NCBI GenBank assembly: GCA_013176395.1
Contig: JABMLP010000021.1
Coordinates: forward strand, 496,001-560,000
Source of the DNA: Venturia oleaginea
Taxonomy: Eukaryota; Ascomycota; Dothideomycetes; Venturiales; Venturiaceae
Direction: 5' to 3'
Length of the DNA stretch: 64,000 nucleotides
Positions 44,486 through 55,853 of the stretch are shown one piece after another. The position numbers were made by a program, and so were the translations under genes. The notes under the pieces were generated by a model that made no database searches, was not told where the DNA came from, and saw only the letters and a list, made by a program, of their open reading frames with translations. Each line of letters opens with the position of its first letter. Position 1 is the first letter of the stretch.

Positions 44486-47343
44486 AGTCAGGCTTCATCG
44501 AGACAAGTTCATCGCCTTTTGCATCGCCAATTCTCATTGTCAAGAAGCCGACTCCTGCGGGGGAGAAGCAGAAATACCGATTCTGCATTGATTACCGCAA
44601 ACTCAATGCGCTGTCAAAAAAGGACAGGTATCCTATCCCATTGATTGGAGAAACCATGAACCGCCTATCAAAGGCCAAGGTGTTTACCAAATTGGATATC
44701 AGACAGGCGTTTCATCGCACTCTCATGGCTACCAACTCTGAAGATCTGACGACATTCCGCACCAGATATGGCAGCTTCAAATGCAAAGTTATGATGGAAG
44801 GGCTGGCCAATGGACCGGCCACCTGGCAACGTTATATGAACACAGTTCTCATGGATTACCTCGACGACTTCTGCACTGCATACCTGGATGATATCCTCAT
44901 CTACTCAGACGACCCTTTGACCCACACCGAGCATGTACACAAGGTGCTGCAACGCCTTCGGGAGGCGGGACTTCAATGCGATATCAAGAAAAGCGAGTTC
45001 GATGTAACCGAGACCAAATATCTAGGATTCATCATTAGCACCAAGGGAATTCGCGTGGATCCTGAGAAGATAGCTGTTGTGAAGTATTGGAAACAGCCTA
45101 AGTCGGTCAAGCAGACCCAAAGCTTCATTGGCTTCTGTAACTTCTATCGCAAGTTCATCAAGGGCTTTGGCCGCATTGCCAGACCTCTCATTCGCCTGAC
45201 CCGGAAGTCAGCCAGTTTCGACTTTGGCGAAGACTGCATTGATGCTTTTGAGAAACTGAAACAAGCCCTTACCACTGCACCAGTATTGGCACTGTACGAT
45301 CCGTTCCGAGAAACAGTTATGGAGACCGACGCATCCGACGGCATTGTTGCAGGCCAATTATCACAGCGAGGTGATGATGGTGAGCTACACCCTGTTGCAT
45401 TCTTCAGCAAGACTATGAACGTTCATGAGATGAACTACGAGATCCATGACAAGGAAATGCTAGCCCTGATTCGAGGCCTGGAAGAGTTCAATGGTGAACT
45501 AAGAGGTGTTCAAGATACCTTCACCGCCATTACTGACCACCGAGCGCTTGAGTACTTTACCACCAAGCGATTACTGAGGCCAAGACAGGCTAGATGGGCG
45601 GATTTTGTTGCAGGTTTCAACTTCAAGATTGTGTATCGACCCGGCAAAGAAAACATCATTGCAGACGCTCTATCACGGAAAGCAGAGGAGCTTCAGACTC
45701 AGAAGGCTATTGCCGAGCAAGGGCGAACAATGCAGCTCATCCCAGACTCAGTGGTAGGTAATGTTGAGCTATTACCAATATCTCTTATCAGCAAACAGGT
45801 ACACTTGATAGATCGGCTACTTGAGACAAACCGCACTGCAGTATCTCTCAAGGACTTCCGAGACCTTATTGGTAACGAGAAGCATCCGCACTTGACGGAG
45901 GACAACGGACTACTCCTGTACCAAGGGCGTCTCTTCGTTCCTGAAGATGGCCATCTTCGAACCCAGCTACTCCAGGAAGTCCATAGTTCATTGCCATCAG
46001 CACACCCAGGACGAAACAAGACTCGGATCATGGTTGCCAGGCAGTTCTATTGGCCGAGAATGAATGTAGATATCGATACCTTTGTGAGTGCATGTCAGTC
46101 ATGTCATCGCGCAAAGAAACCGAGAGATAAGACTCCAGAATTGCTGAAACCTCTGCCAATCGCCCAGAGACCGTGGCAACACATCTCGATGGATTTCATG
46201 TCATTCAACAAAGACAAGCACGGATTTGACAACGTCTTCGTGGTAGTTGACCGTTTCGGAAAGAGACCATTCTCATTGCCATGCCACAAGACGGTGAAAG
46301 CAAGAGACGCAGCGATGTTGTATTACACACACATCTACCGCATTTACGGCTTGCCAGACACCATCGTCTCGGACCGTGACCCTCGATTCATCTCGGATTT
46401 CGTCAAGGAACTGTCGGCCATCCTAGGCATCAACTGGAAATTGAGCACCGCGGAACATGCGCAGACGGATGGACAGACTGAGATTGTTAATCAGGCTTTA
46501 CAGACTAATCTCCGCCATTTCGTGGATCATTATCAGACGAATTGGTCAGAACTGTTACCCGTCATGGATTTTGCAGCAGCCACCGTACCTCACGATTCCA
46601 CCGGACTGGCGCCTGCAGAACTGGAAATGGGTTTCCTACCACGAATGCATTATGACTGGGATGCCCACCACAAGCATCCAATGACCTCAGTACAGCGGCT
46701 CAATCGGGAAGAAGCGCAGAGTTACAGCACCCGAATGCATGAGGCTTGGGAGTTCGCTCGAAATCAACTTATGCAAGCGCAAGGCCGCCAGTCAGTGCAG
46801 GCCAACAAGAAAAGAAGACCTGAGGACTTCGACGTTAATGACTATGTGTACATTACCAAGAAAGCCTGGAAGACCGATCGACCATCTGACAAATTGGATA
46901 ACCCTGTGGTGGGGCTTTTCAAGATTATCAAAAAGCATTACCACAATTGGATTGTGCAACTTCCTGCCAGCTACAAGATACACAATGTGTTCCACTCAGA
47001 TCGCCTTCGAAAGGCCGAAGTGGTGGGGCTGCCAGGCCAGCTCAATACCAACGACGTCAATGACTCCTACACAGTGGAAAACCATGTGGAATGGGAGGTG
47101 GAATTGATCCTTGGAAGTCGTATTCACTATCAGAAATTGCAATACAAGGTAAGCTGGAAGGGATGGGATCCAGATGACACCTGGTACGACGCAGAAAGCT
47201 TCAAAACTCACCTACACTACTGCGACTCTACCACAAAGACCACCCTGATAGGCCTGGACCACCTGCACGACTGGATAACTGGCAGGATGCCTTTGACCAA
47301 GAGATTGATGACCCTCCACATGATATGGATAACGCCGCAGTAG
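44419..47343 (+). CDS. Gypsy pol: reverse transcriptase, RNase H, integrase, chromodomain
   Basis: 974 codons in one frame. Reverse transcriptase: FCIDYRKLN, KLDIRQAFH, and the active site AYLDDILIYSDD (about residue 155). RNase H: METDASDG and DHRALEYFTTK (about 300-370). Integrase: zinc site H-H-C-C (HSSLPSAHPGRNK to CQSCHRAK), catalytic Asp in SMDFMSF, Asp in VSDRDPRF, Glu in GQTEIVNQ. The C-terminal about 90 residues form a chromodomain (EWEVELILGSR, YKVSWKGWDPDDTWYDAES) with the aromatic residues that read methylated histone tails, which guides integration into heterochromatin. All catalytic residues appear intact; only upstream gag/protease lesions would block expression as one polyprotein. 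Confidence 0.93.
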   Translation: MPSLQHVLDELLFVKEWLLRNLESGFIETSSSPFASPILIVKKPTPAGEKQKYRFCIDYRKLNALSKKDRYPIPLIGETMNRLSKAKVFTKLDIRQAFHRTLMATNSEDLTTFRTRYGSFKCKVMMEGLANGPATWQRYMNTVLMDYLDDFCTAYLDDILIYSDDPLTHTEHVHKVLQRLREAGLQCDIKKSEFDVTETKYLGFIISTKGIRVDPEKIAVVKYWKQPKSVKQTQSFIGFCNFYRKFIKGFGRIARPLIRLTRKSASFDFGEDCIDAFEKLKQALTTAPVLALYDPFRETVMETDASDGIVAGQLSQRGDDGELHPVAFFSKTMNVHEMNYEIHDKEMLALIRGLEEFNGELRGVQDTFTAITDHRALEYFTTKRLLRPRQARWADFVAGFNFKIVYRPGKENIIADALSRKAEELQTQKAIAEQGRTMQLIPDSVVGNVELLPISLISKQVHLIDRLLETNRTAVSLKDFRDLIGNEKHPHLTEDNGLLLYQGRLFVPEDGHLRTQLLQEVHSSLPSAHPGRNKTRIMVARQFYWPRMNVDIDTFVSACQSCHRAKKPRDKTPELLKPLPIAQRPWQHISMDFMSFNKDKHGFDNVFVVVDRFGKRPFSLPCHKTVKARDAAMLYYTHIYRIYGLPDTIVSDRDPRFISDFVKELSAILGINWKLSTAEHAQTDGQTEIVNQALQTNLRHFVDHYQTNWSELLPVMDFAAATVPHDSTGLAPAELEMGFLPRMHYDWDAHHKHPMTSVQRLNREEAQSYSTRMHEAWEFARNQLMQAQGRQSVQANKKRRPEDFDVNDYVYITKKAWKTDRPSDKLDNPVVGLFKIIKKHYHNWIVQLPASYKIHNVFHSDRLRKAEVVGLPGQLNTNDVNDSYTVENHVEWEVELILGSRIHYQKLQYKVSWKGWDPDDTWYDAESFKTHLHYCDSTTKTTLIGLDHLHDWITGRMPLTKRLMTLHMIWITPQ

Positions 47344-47565
47344 GCGGAAGGGTGACGAGAATAAGAACAAGGATGATGAAGCGTTGATGAAAAGGAGATT
47401 GGATGGAAGATTGATGAAAAGTTGATGGGATTTTGTTGAAATTTTTCGCTCCCTACGATCGCCTCAGTGGACAGTAGTTTTCCGAGCAAAGGGGCGTTGA
47501 CCAGGCGTTTTTTGCTTGGAATTGACCAGCCCAAATGATACTCACGGGCCTCATTTGGCCTTCTT

Positions 47566-47577
47566 AAGGGGGGGGGG
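47566..47577 (+). promoter_or_regulatory. Polypurine tract of the Gypsy element
   Basis: AA followed by ten G, three bases before the 3' LTR, the site where plus-strand DNA synthesis starts. Confidence 0.85.
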
Positions 47578-47580
47578 TAG

Positions 47581-47772
47581 TGTGACGGCATGGCATCGCT
47601 GTCTTGCAGTCACGTGACTTTGTGGTCTTAGCGAGGCGCGCACGGCCACATGTGGCTAAGGCGCGACTTCTACGAGTCGCCGGAGTAGATTCCTCTCTAC
47701 CTAAGATTCTCTTATCACACTTAGTACTTAGAACAATAGACCTGTCTATGACCTCTTTTACTCGCCGTGACA
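47581..47772 (+). repeat. Gypsy 3' LTR (192 bp)
   Basis: Same borders as the 5' LTR, one base different, followed directly by the target duplication GGTTG. Confidence 0.95.
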
Positions 47773-48014
47773 GGTTGGCTGGAGTTCGTACTGATGGACG
47801 GTGTTTGTACCGTCCATGGTTCGGGAATTCCGCTCATTTCTCACTTCAGCTTCTGCTCCTTCCCGTCCGTAGTCTCTGCTCGTCCCCCCTTCTACTCTGT
47901 TTCTTCTTACTCAACTCTCCCCACCAGGCACGGCGCCGCGGAGAAGTTTGAACTGTCCTCCTTTTGTGCGTTGTATGCCACGGTAAGATAGGGCAGGATA
48001 TTATTGTCGAGCAT

Positions 48015-51000
48015 TCACCTAGCAGCAGCCTTGCGTCCCTTGCTGGTAATGAGTGCTGTACGTATCGATGTTGTACCAGTTTCGCTCCTCAGATGGTCTC
48101 TATTGTATCTGGGGCAGAAGTCGAATACATGAATTAGTGTCTGGTGTCGCCATCCACACCTGCATTCCGGGGTTATCCCTGGCATATGTATTGCTGCCAG
48201 GCAGGACCGGAGTCCCAATACCTCTGTTCCCATCAAAAGCACCGCTGTAGCTTCAAGTTTCGTGAGGCCATCGTACAGTCCCAGTGTCTCGTCCTCCCAC
48301 TCCTTAGACCAAGTCGCACCGGCCTTGTTCCTTCTCTTCTCCTCCCACCTTGCCCTTCATATCTCCTCCAGCAGCGCGGAGATTTTGGAGGGCAGCCTAT
48401 ATTTATGCAGGTTTCCCCCCTTTCGAGGTCTTCTTCTCCTATTTTCGGCTTCCGGTTCCTCAGCGTCGGGCCTTCCTCGCTCCCTTCTCGTCCTGGCAAT
48501 GGCCCGTCTCTGGTTGTAGGGTCCCACTTCATGTGTAGGTCTCCCTAGCGTTGGTCTTGGCTCTGGCTCCGGTCCTCCATAGTATAAGTTGGGTAGCTCT
48601 GCGGGAGCATACTGAGGTATTTCGTTGGACTGCGTCTCCCGTAGTGCTAGTCTAGCAGCTCCCATCTCCGCCGGTGTCTCCGGTCGCCGGGGAAGTACCC
48701 TGGGTCTTCCTCTCCTTCTTCTCCCCCTTGATGGTGGGGGGACAACCTCCATGTCCTTCCACATGAGTTCAACTGTGTGTTGTATCTCTTTTTCCACCGG
48801 GTGCTCCTTTACCGCTCCCACTCGTTCCAGGACGAGCTGCTCCACGTATAGGTTCATCGGCTGGACCAACGTCTCCCTTTCCAGCGCAACAACGGGGGTT
48901 CGCCTATAGCCCCCGGTTACCTTCCTAAGGTAGTCCCTCTGGACTCTTGCCAATCGCTCATGTGCGGTGCCCGCGTAATACCTCCAGCTCGGTCATTGCA
49001 TCCCCACGCCTGGATCCCATATAGGAGGGTAGGTCTTACCACTGCTATATAAATGAGTCTGGACTTCCGCAATGATAGTCCAAATATTCCGGCTACCAGC
49101 CGCCCCATTGCTCCCATAGCTGCCCTGGCCTTGCCGATGGCCCTGTTCATATGGGACTCCCAACTCAACGACGAATCGAACCAGACCCCGAGCATCCTGA
49201 TCTCCTTCATTACCTTTACTGGAGTCCCATCAACCACTACTGTAGAGTCCATGTCCCCTGGCTGGGCCTCCGTCCGTTTGGTCTGCTTGAAGTGCATTAG
49301 TTGGTAGTTTGTGGGGTTAAATGTCGCCCCATGTCTCTTTGCCCAAGCGATACATCTGTCATGTGCAACGGTTAGTCTCCGGCAGTTGTCTACGGCCGAT
49401 GCCCCCCAGGCAATCAAATTTGTGTCGTCCACGAAGCCAAAGCCGACCAGCCCATCGTTTGGTGTCTGGAATTCCTCGAGTAGCTCCGAGATAAAGAAGA
49501 GGAAGAGTATCGGTGAGAGGTTGGACCCCTGCGGTATCCCGGTCCTGGCTGAAGTCCACTCGCTCGTAAATCCGGTAAAGGACACCTTGGTTCGCCTCCC
49601 TTCCAAGAAACTCTCAATAAACCTCAGGATCCATACCGGCACTCCCTTGCTCCATAGTATGTGCATTAACCTCCTGTGCGATACATGGTCGAAATCCCCT
49701 TTGAGGTCAAGACTTAACATGGTTAGAATCTTTTTGGCGGTTGATTTCCATGACGTGTGTATACTGCTGCGCAGGAACGTTACCGCGGAGAGGGTGGACC
49801 TCTGCTTCCTCCCGCCAAACTGGTTCCACGGCAGTGCGCCGCTTTTCTCAGCAAAATCTGTGAGTTGCTGCGCGACCACCTTCTCCACCAGCTTCGCAAG
49901 TGTATTTTCCAATTGGATGGGCCGGTACGCTCGCGGGTCGGTGTAGTCGCCCTTGCCCTCCTTCTTCAGGACGCACGTGATGGATTCCTTAAATGACGGC
50001 GGGACGCCTCCAGTCTCAAGCATGGTCTGTACCGCTTCCGCAACCGGCTTCTTAATGTTTTTCACCAGCAGCTTAGTAGCTTCGTTCTGGATCTCGTCCG
50101 GCCCTGGGGCTTTCCTATTTGGCATTTCCAAGACAACCGTCTCGATCATCTCCTCTGTGATATTCGGCACTTCTTCGCCCTCGACCCGTATGGCCCACGG
50201 CCGGTCTGATCCTGGTCCCCCTTCGATGTCGCTGAGATAAGCCTCCTGCTGCGCGGGAAAGAATTTCTCCGCCAGGATTCGCGCTATATCGGCCATGTCC
50301 TTGCTTTTCCTGCCTGTTCTCGGATCGACCAGATCGGAAATTTGGGGGAGACCGGGTGCTCCTTTGCGGCTCCATTTTGACATTGTCCATAGCCCTTTGT
50401 TGTGTGGTACGGCGGGGTCATTGTTAAACTCATCTAGGAAGGTCCTCCAATTGTCCCTGGAGAGTCTTCGAATTTCCCGATCGAGGGATTTGGTGGCCGT
50501 CCGCAACCTTTCCCTATCTCTGGCCGCAAAGCTCCTTTTGTAGTCCCGACGGGCATCATCCTTCTCCTTGACCAGTTCTGCCACGCAGGGGGACCACCCT
50601 TTCCTCTCTTTCCTTCCTGGTTTGATCCTGGGGCACAGTTCCACCAGGGCTTCGTGTATGGCCTCCTGTAGCGCCACCATTCTATCTCCGGAACTTTGCC
50701 ATCCGGAGGCCGCGACTCACTCTGAACTCTTGCGGATCCATCCTGTCGGTATTGAACCTCCCCAGGCCCGTGGCCCTCATTGTTTCCGCTTGTAAAACTA
50801 TCCGGATAGGGTGGCGGTCTTTGAAGTCCCTCCACCCTGGTTCCGGGAGACAGGACACGGTCCTGGCGTGTACCCCCTCAGTCCCGAACGTGAGATCGAT
50901 CGTCGATTTGTCTCCATTCCTTTTCCAAGTCAGCTCCCCTCTCTTCGTAAGCATATACAGGTTGTACGCTTCCACCTTCTCCCAGAGATGATTGGCTTGG

Positions 51001-51477
51001 CGTGTCGCCCTCGCGCCAATGCCGCCCCATCTCGGGTGCGTTGCATTCATGTCCCCTAGGACCATGTAGTTCTCCTTCGCCTCCCCTATCGCTGTCCGTA
51101 TTTGTGGCCATGTGGTCATTCTTGCTTCGTTCGTGATAGGATTGTAAACATTGATAAGTGTAACGGGCCAGCCGTCGAGGTTGATGTCGAGCGCCGCGAC
51201 CCATGGGCCATAGTAGCGGACCGCCCATGTTCCGGGCTCGATCTCCTTGCTAATGAAAAAAGCCACCTTCGTCGCCCTCACCCTCTCTCCCCTTGGTTCA
51301 AACGCCAACGTGTACCCCGGGGGGCAGTACGTGGTGCCTCTCTTCTCCATTGGTTCCTGCAGCACTATAACTTTCTGTATCTTTGGGTGAAAGCGGTAAA
51401 TCAACGACCTAGCTTTGTTGTATTTAAGCGTTACAACAATTGTACTGCACGATCTCGGTCCTGGGTCTACTAGACAT
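48015..51477 (-). pseudogene. LINE ORF2: endonuclease and reverse transcriptase
   Basis: The ATG is probably at 51477. Endonuclease: IVLQEPM, LINVYNP, MVLGDMNATHPRWGG, STIDLTF, DRHPIRI, the metal and catalytic blocks of APE-type nucleases. Reverse transcriptase: PNRKAPGPDEIQNEA, AYRPIQLENTLAKLVEK, LSLDLKGDFDHV, GIPQGSNLSPILFLFF, and the active site GFVDDTNLIAWG. After an Arg-rich linker the C-terminus has CRCGWRHQTLIHVFDFCPRY. No RNase H is present. Lesions: frame changes near 51430, 50690 and 48975, a TGA at 48357 and probably another at 48015, both where TGG (Trp) would read on. Confidence 0.88.
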
Positions 51478-51562
51478 TGGGTAAGATCGGGTCAAGGGGT
51501 GTGCTAGGTGACGCTACATCGCCAAAACTCACGGCTACCCCCGTGAATTCCCTATCCATTGT

Positions 51563-53080
51563 CTACTCCATACTGGATGGCGGTAGCGTGCCGCTGCTCA
51601 CTATAGCCGGCAGAGCCCCGAACCTCGGGGGGCTGCCGGTAGTATCAATTCCTCTTCCGCTGCCCCCGCTCCCTGGCCGGGTCGCTTCCGCCCTTGTCGG
51701 GGTGTCTGGGTTTTCTCCTATGGGCGTTCCATAGGCGGACTCGGGTGCCATAGAGAGTCGGTTTCCTTTGGTAGTTGGTGTGCTGAACCCAGCCTTCTCG
51801 AAGATGTGCCCCTGCCCTTGGGGTCTCGGCACTACCTTGGGCCTGTTTGTGGATCCGGGCGGCCTCCCAACTGGTCCACCGGGACCGTTAGGGGCCCTAC
51901 GCTTGTTCGATCCATGTGGGAACTGCTTTTCGTACTCGGGTGCTGCCTGGATGGCGCGGTCCTTAATCATCCAGGATTGCTACTGTACGGCCGCCCTCTT
52001 TGCTTGCACTTGCCCAAAATACCTTTCAAAAGTCTTGCACTGTCTCCTAGCCCTAGGAATATCCTGGTGTCGTGGTCACCCATGCATCTACCTCACTTGA
52101 CCGCTGAGGTGCAATGCTCCGAGACATGTCCCCAGACTTGGTACTTGTAACACTGCTTGATCGAGGCTGTATGATCGTACAGCCTGGCCTGGTAAATCTC
52201 CCTTCTTATAACAATCCCCTTCTGGCTTACCATGTCCCTATGCTGTGGTACTGAACCCAAGCAAGAGCGCTGCCCGTTCGGAGACCGTGGCCGGCCCGTC
52301 CCTTCTTTTTTATCTCTTGGCTTTTTCCTTCCATGCAACTGAGTGAATCTCCAGCCTTGGGCATAGTCTCTGAGTCCCCATGATAATGTCGCTCAGAACC
52401 TGCGTGTTGTCCGCGTTTCTTCTGTGGGCCACTCCTACTCCATGGTGTACTCCCATCACCTCTAGGAGGTAGTCTCTTCGTACTTGTGTGGTCGCCGCCC
52501 CGGTTCCTTGGAGGGCGCACCTGTCCTTGTCCGCAGTGGTCCTGAAATGGACATCCACCGCTCCGCTCTTGAGGACGTGGACTCCAACCGCGGATGGCAT
52601 ATCCTTCCTGCAGGCTTCCAGTATCTTGTTGGTATCTCTCCTTTCTTCTTCTGTGAGCTCAACATTTTCGTTGAGGTTGACTCTGACTATCTTGGAGTTT
52701 GGTGGCTCCGCCGCGACATGGGAGTACAGGCGGCGTTCCGTCGATGGCCCCTTTCCATGAAGGTCCTTGATCATTCGCTCAATCCGGTCCAATTGTGGTC
52801 CAGCCGAGAAGCATTTTGGTCCAGCCGCAAAGTTTTCCCGGGCTACTGGGGGTGCAAGTGCGTCCAAGGCATCGCGGACGAGGGAGGCAAGGAACCGAGG
52901 ATGGGGCATTTTGGATGCTTTCAAGTGTCCTATAACTTCAATTAGGATGTCCCTTGCTGGTATCAAGGGTTTTCCGGCTTGAGGTCCTTCTGCTCTTCTA
53001 ATGGATCCGGTCGGCAGTTGCAACGGTGGCGGTCCACTCGTGGTACCACCACCACCGCTGTCCTGCGGGTTGTTCGACAT
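51563..53080 (-). pseudogene. LINE ORF1 (gag-like, zinc knuckles)
   Basis: Start ATG 53080 (MSNNPQDSGGGGTTSGPPP). The first 256 codons to 52310 contain a helical region and a segment resembling fungal LINE ORF1 proteins (ELTEEERRDTNKILEAC, VHFRTTADKDRCALQ). A frame change near 52325 continues to a knuckle CYKYQVWGHVSEHC followed by a second half-knuckle whose first Cys is a TGA. A third frame (51970-51563) gives a Pro/Gly-rich tail. ORF1 proteins coat LINE RNA. Confidence 0.78.
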
Positions 53081-53220
53081 CTTTTCTGTAGTAATGCACC
53101 CTTGCGGTTACGATGGTGATGCGTATGACTTTATCTGGATGATATTGGGCGACTAAACGGCGTGGAGCGGTTTTTTCGAGGTTATATCTATATAAATATA
53201 AAGTAGATCCTTAGAATTCT

Positions 53221-54215
53221 TTTCATTAAAGAGGTACGGTATTCCCCTATCTTCTCCTTCTAAAATCATCGAAATTGGTTGAGCACTAAGGCTATGATGT
53301 GGCCGTAAAGAGGATGACTTTTAGTAAAGAATGGGGGCAATGAGGTTGAGCGTTTTGGCTGTAACAATGATAATTTCGAGATTGGACGAGGTATCAACAA
53401 CAACCGCCCCACTTATCATCCCTCAACCCTCGTATCCAAACCTCATCACAACATCCGATCGCAACAAAGACTGCAAATCCTACCTTTTATTTGCTTCTCC
53501 TGTCGTAACCACACATTGAAAATGCGTTCGAATACAAAGCTCTTATATTATCTCTTTATCACGGTCAAATGCGTCACCGAGGCTAAGCCGCTGATCTGGA
53601 CAAACACGAATATTGGATCTAGTTGCGAAGACTTGGGTGGATGAAATATTGGTGAAAAGGAGTTAAGGTTAACGAGATGGAGTTGGGCGTTATGGTTAAC
53701 GGTGAAAGGAGAGTAGGGGTGAGGTTGGACCTGGAGAGGCAGCGCACGTGATAATTCTAACAAGACCCAACTCTTCAACTTAGATCAATCCGAATTGGGA
53801 TTACGACAAGAGACAAGCAAGATTTCGTCAACTATCGGCAAAGTGAGAGATACCTGAATGTTAACTTGCTCATACAAATCTTTTGTGCTACAGTTGAGAT
53901 ATCTGAAGTGGAACCACACAAAGTATGAATTCAATGAGTGACTGCATAACCCTCGAACTGAGTGGAAAATGAGGGCTATCTATACAAAGAGAATGTACTG
54001 ACATAGGTTCTGACACCGCAGAGATACCGAGCAAACAAGAGTGAGAACAAACAGGTTTTGAAACGACTTTGAAACCGTTGGTGTTTTACCACCATATTGC
54101 AACATGAGATCCCATCGCTCGCAAGGCTTCAAGGGTCCTGATTCTATAAAAATTGATACCTGACTCTCGAAAAAAATGGTATCAACAATTTCAATTGAGA
54201 TGCACGATCCCTTTT
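53221..54215. other. Intergenic region left of copy B
   Basis: No gene recognised. The last about 50 bp keep the reading frame that continues into the Copia gag beyond copy B (HDPFSSVGD), so part of the decayed Copia element probably lies here. Confidence 0.4.
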
Positions 54216-54229
54216 CATCGGTCGGAGAC

Positions 54230-55839
54230 TGATTGATTGATTGATTGATTGATTTTATCCTACTCGGTTGCAGCCGCTTAATCACGCAGCTATGTCCGGT
54301 TAGGAGGACTTCATCAGACAGCCGACACGTGATAGATTATATAATCCACCGCGCCCCACTTCGCCCCGTTCACTGAAACAAGACCAGCTGTCCCCTCGGT
54401 CCTCCCTCTTTTCCCTTAACCAGTATCTCCAAATGCCCGCTGGCTCTTGTAGATACTGGTTACTCTGCTAGTATATCTGTGCTATGTAGACTCAAGAGGC
54501 AATGCCTCGTGTTTCGCTATCCTTCTACCTACAGTCTCCCTCTAGTGCTCAGCTTTGTCTATCTGTTTCGCCTTATCCCTCAAGGCCAACGGGTTCCCTA
54601 AGTATGTTTCTGCTTGTGAAAGTTGCCTTGCACCAGATTCCTATGCGGCGGTGTATTTGGTTGTGTGATGCTGGAGACAATAGTAACCATCGTAGTCGTG
54701 ATTTCGCTGCTTGGGTGTGATACTCCGGGTATGCCCGTAGACGAGGCTGTCTGGTAGCTGCCGTATTGTATGACGCCGATCGTGCTATAGACCTGCCGTC
54801 TTATAGTCGGAGCCTACCTGCTGCTAGTCGCTCTCCCTGCTTGCTATATCGCGCTCCTACTCTTGCCAATGCCATAACTGGGACGCAACAGTCTGGGGAG
54901 AGGCTCAAGGCTACGTCTGCTGGCTTGTAGGGAGGGGATTTGCCGCCAATAAGCTCCTTCTATACGTCTTTACTGCTTACTGTGTTGCGCACCTACTCTT
55001 GCCAATGCCATAACTGGGACGCAACAGTTTGGGGAGAGGCTCAAGGCTCTGGACATCAGCTTGCAGCAGGACGGTTTGCGGAGACGATAGTAGATGAGGT
55101 TCTCTAGCAGCTGCCGTATCGTGTCGCACCGATTGTGTTGTAGACCTGTCGTCTTATAGTCGGAGCCTATCTGCTGCTAGTCGCTCTCCCTGCTTGCTAT
55201 ATCGCGCACCTACTCTTGCCACTGCCATAACTGGGACGCAACAGTCTGGGGAGAGGCTCAAGGCTACGTCTGCTAGCTTACAGAGAGGGGATTTGCCGCC
55301 AATAAGCTCCTTCTATACGTCTTTACTGCTTACTGTGTTGCGCACCTACTCTTGCCAATGCCATAACTGGGAGGCAACAGTTTGGGGAGAGGCTCAAGGC
55401 TCTGGGCAACAGCTTGTAGCAGGACGGTTTGCCAAGACGTTGGGAGAGGTTGTCTAGTCGTTGCAGTGGTGTGTGGTGCCGATTGTTGCACACCGGGCGT
55501 CTGGTGTTTGAGTTGTGTTGAAGGTATTGCCGTTCTAGCGGTGACTCGTCGACTCGAAGCGTTGCAGTGTCATCTGGGGTGATGGACTAGCCGGAAGATA
55601 GTGACTAGATGGTTGCTGTTGTCTTTGGTGGACGCATCGTTCGTGTAGCTTGCTCATGTATTCGTCTGCTTGCTCTGCCGTGGCCGCGACGGCGACTCTA
55701 GAGGTATCTCATCGACGCTGAGGGACGCGCGATGGCCTCTAGAAGCCGGAGCGGCCACTGGCAGAGGTGTTTTGATGATCTTTAGATGATACTTCTGTAA
55801 ATTCCAAAAATTGAGTTCTCGCTGTGTGCGCTGTTTTTC
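54230..55839 (-). mobile_element. Nonautonomous LINE-like element, copy B
   Basis: 1610 bp flanked by CATCGGTCGGAGAC (54216-54229 and 55840-55853). It has the same AATC tail, 5' end and internal repeats as copy A, with only a handful of differences, most of them clustered in about 50 bp (55305-55350). It is inserted in the gag region of a Copia element, and the reading frame closes when the element and one duplication are skipped. Confidence 0.87.
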
Positions 55840-55853
55840 CATCGGTCGGAGAC

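Larger units (their letters stand above)
40973..47772 (+). mobile_element. Chromodomain Gypsy (Ty3-type) retrotransposon
   Basis: 6.8 kb with 192-bp LTRs that differ by one base, target duplication GGTTG (40968-40972 and 47773-47777), a G-run polypurine tract, and gag-protease-reverse transcriptase-RNase H-integrase-chromodomain in Gypsy order. Several frameshifts or stops interrupt the coding region. It sits in sequence that continues the 3' side of the LINE to its right. Confidence 0.95.
47773..53220 (-). mobile_element. LINE with APE endonuclease, without RNase H
   Basis: Minus-strand order: 5' leader (from about 53200), gag-like ORF1 with zinc knuckles, and ORF2 with apurinic-type endonuclease, reverse transcriptase and C-terminal zinc site. 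The 3' part was cut by the Gypsy element; its remainder probably lies left of 40972. I could not find the tail or target duplication. It is nearly full length in domains but carries several frameshifts and stops. Confidence 0.87.

Noticed and set aside
49053..49946. Long plus-strand frames (84 and 211 codons)
   Set aside because: They are antisense shadows of the LINE reverse transcriptase.
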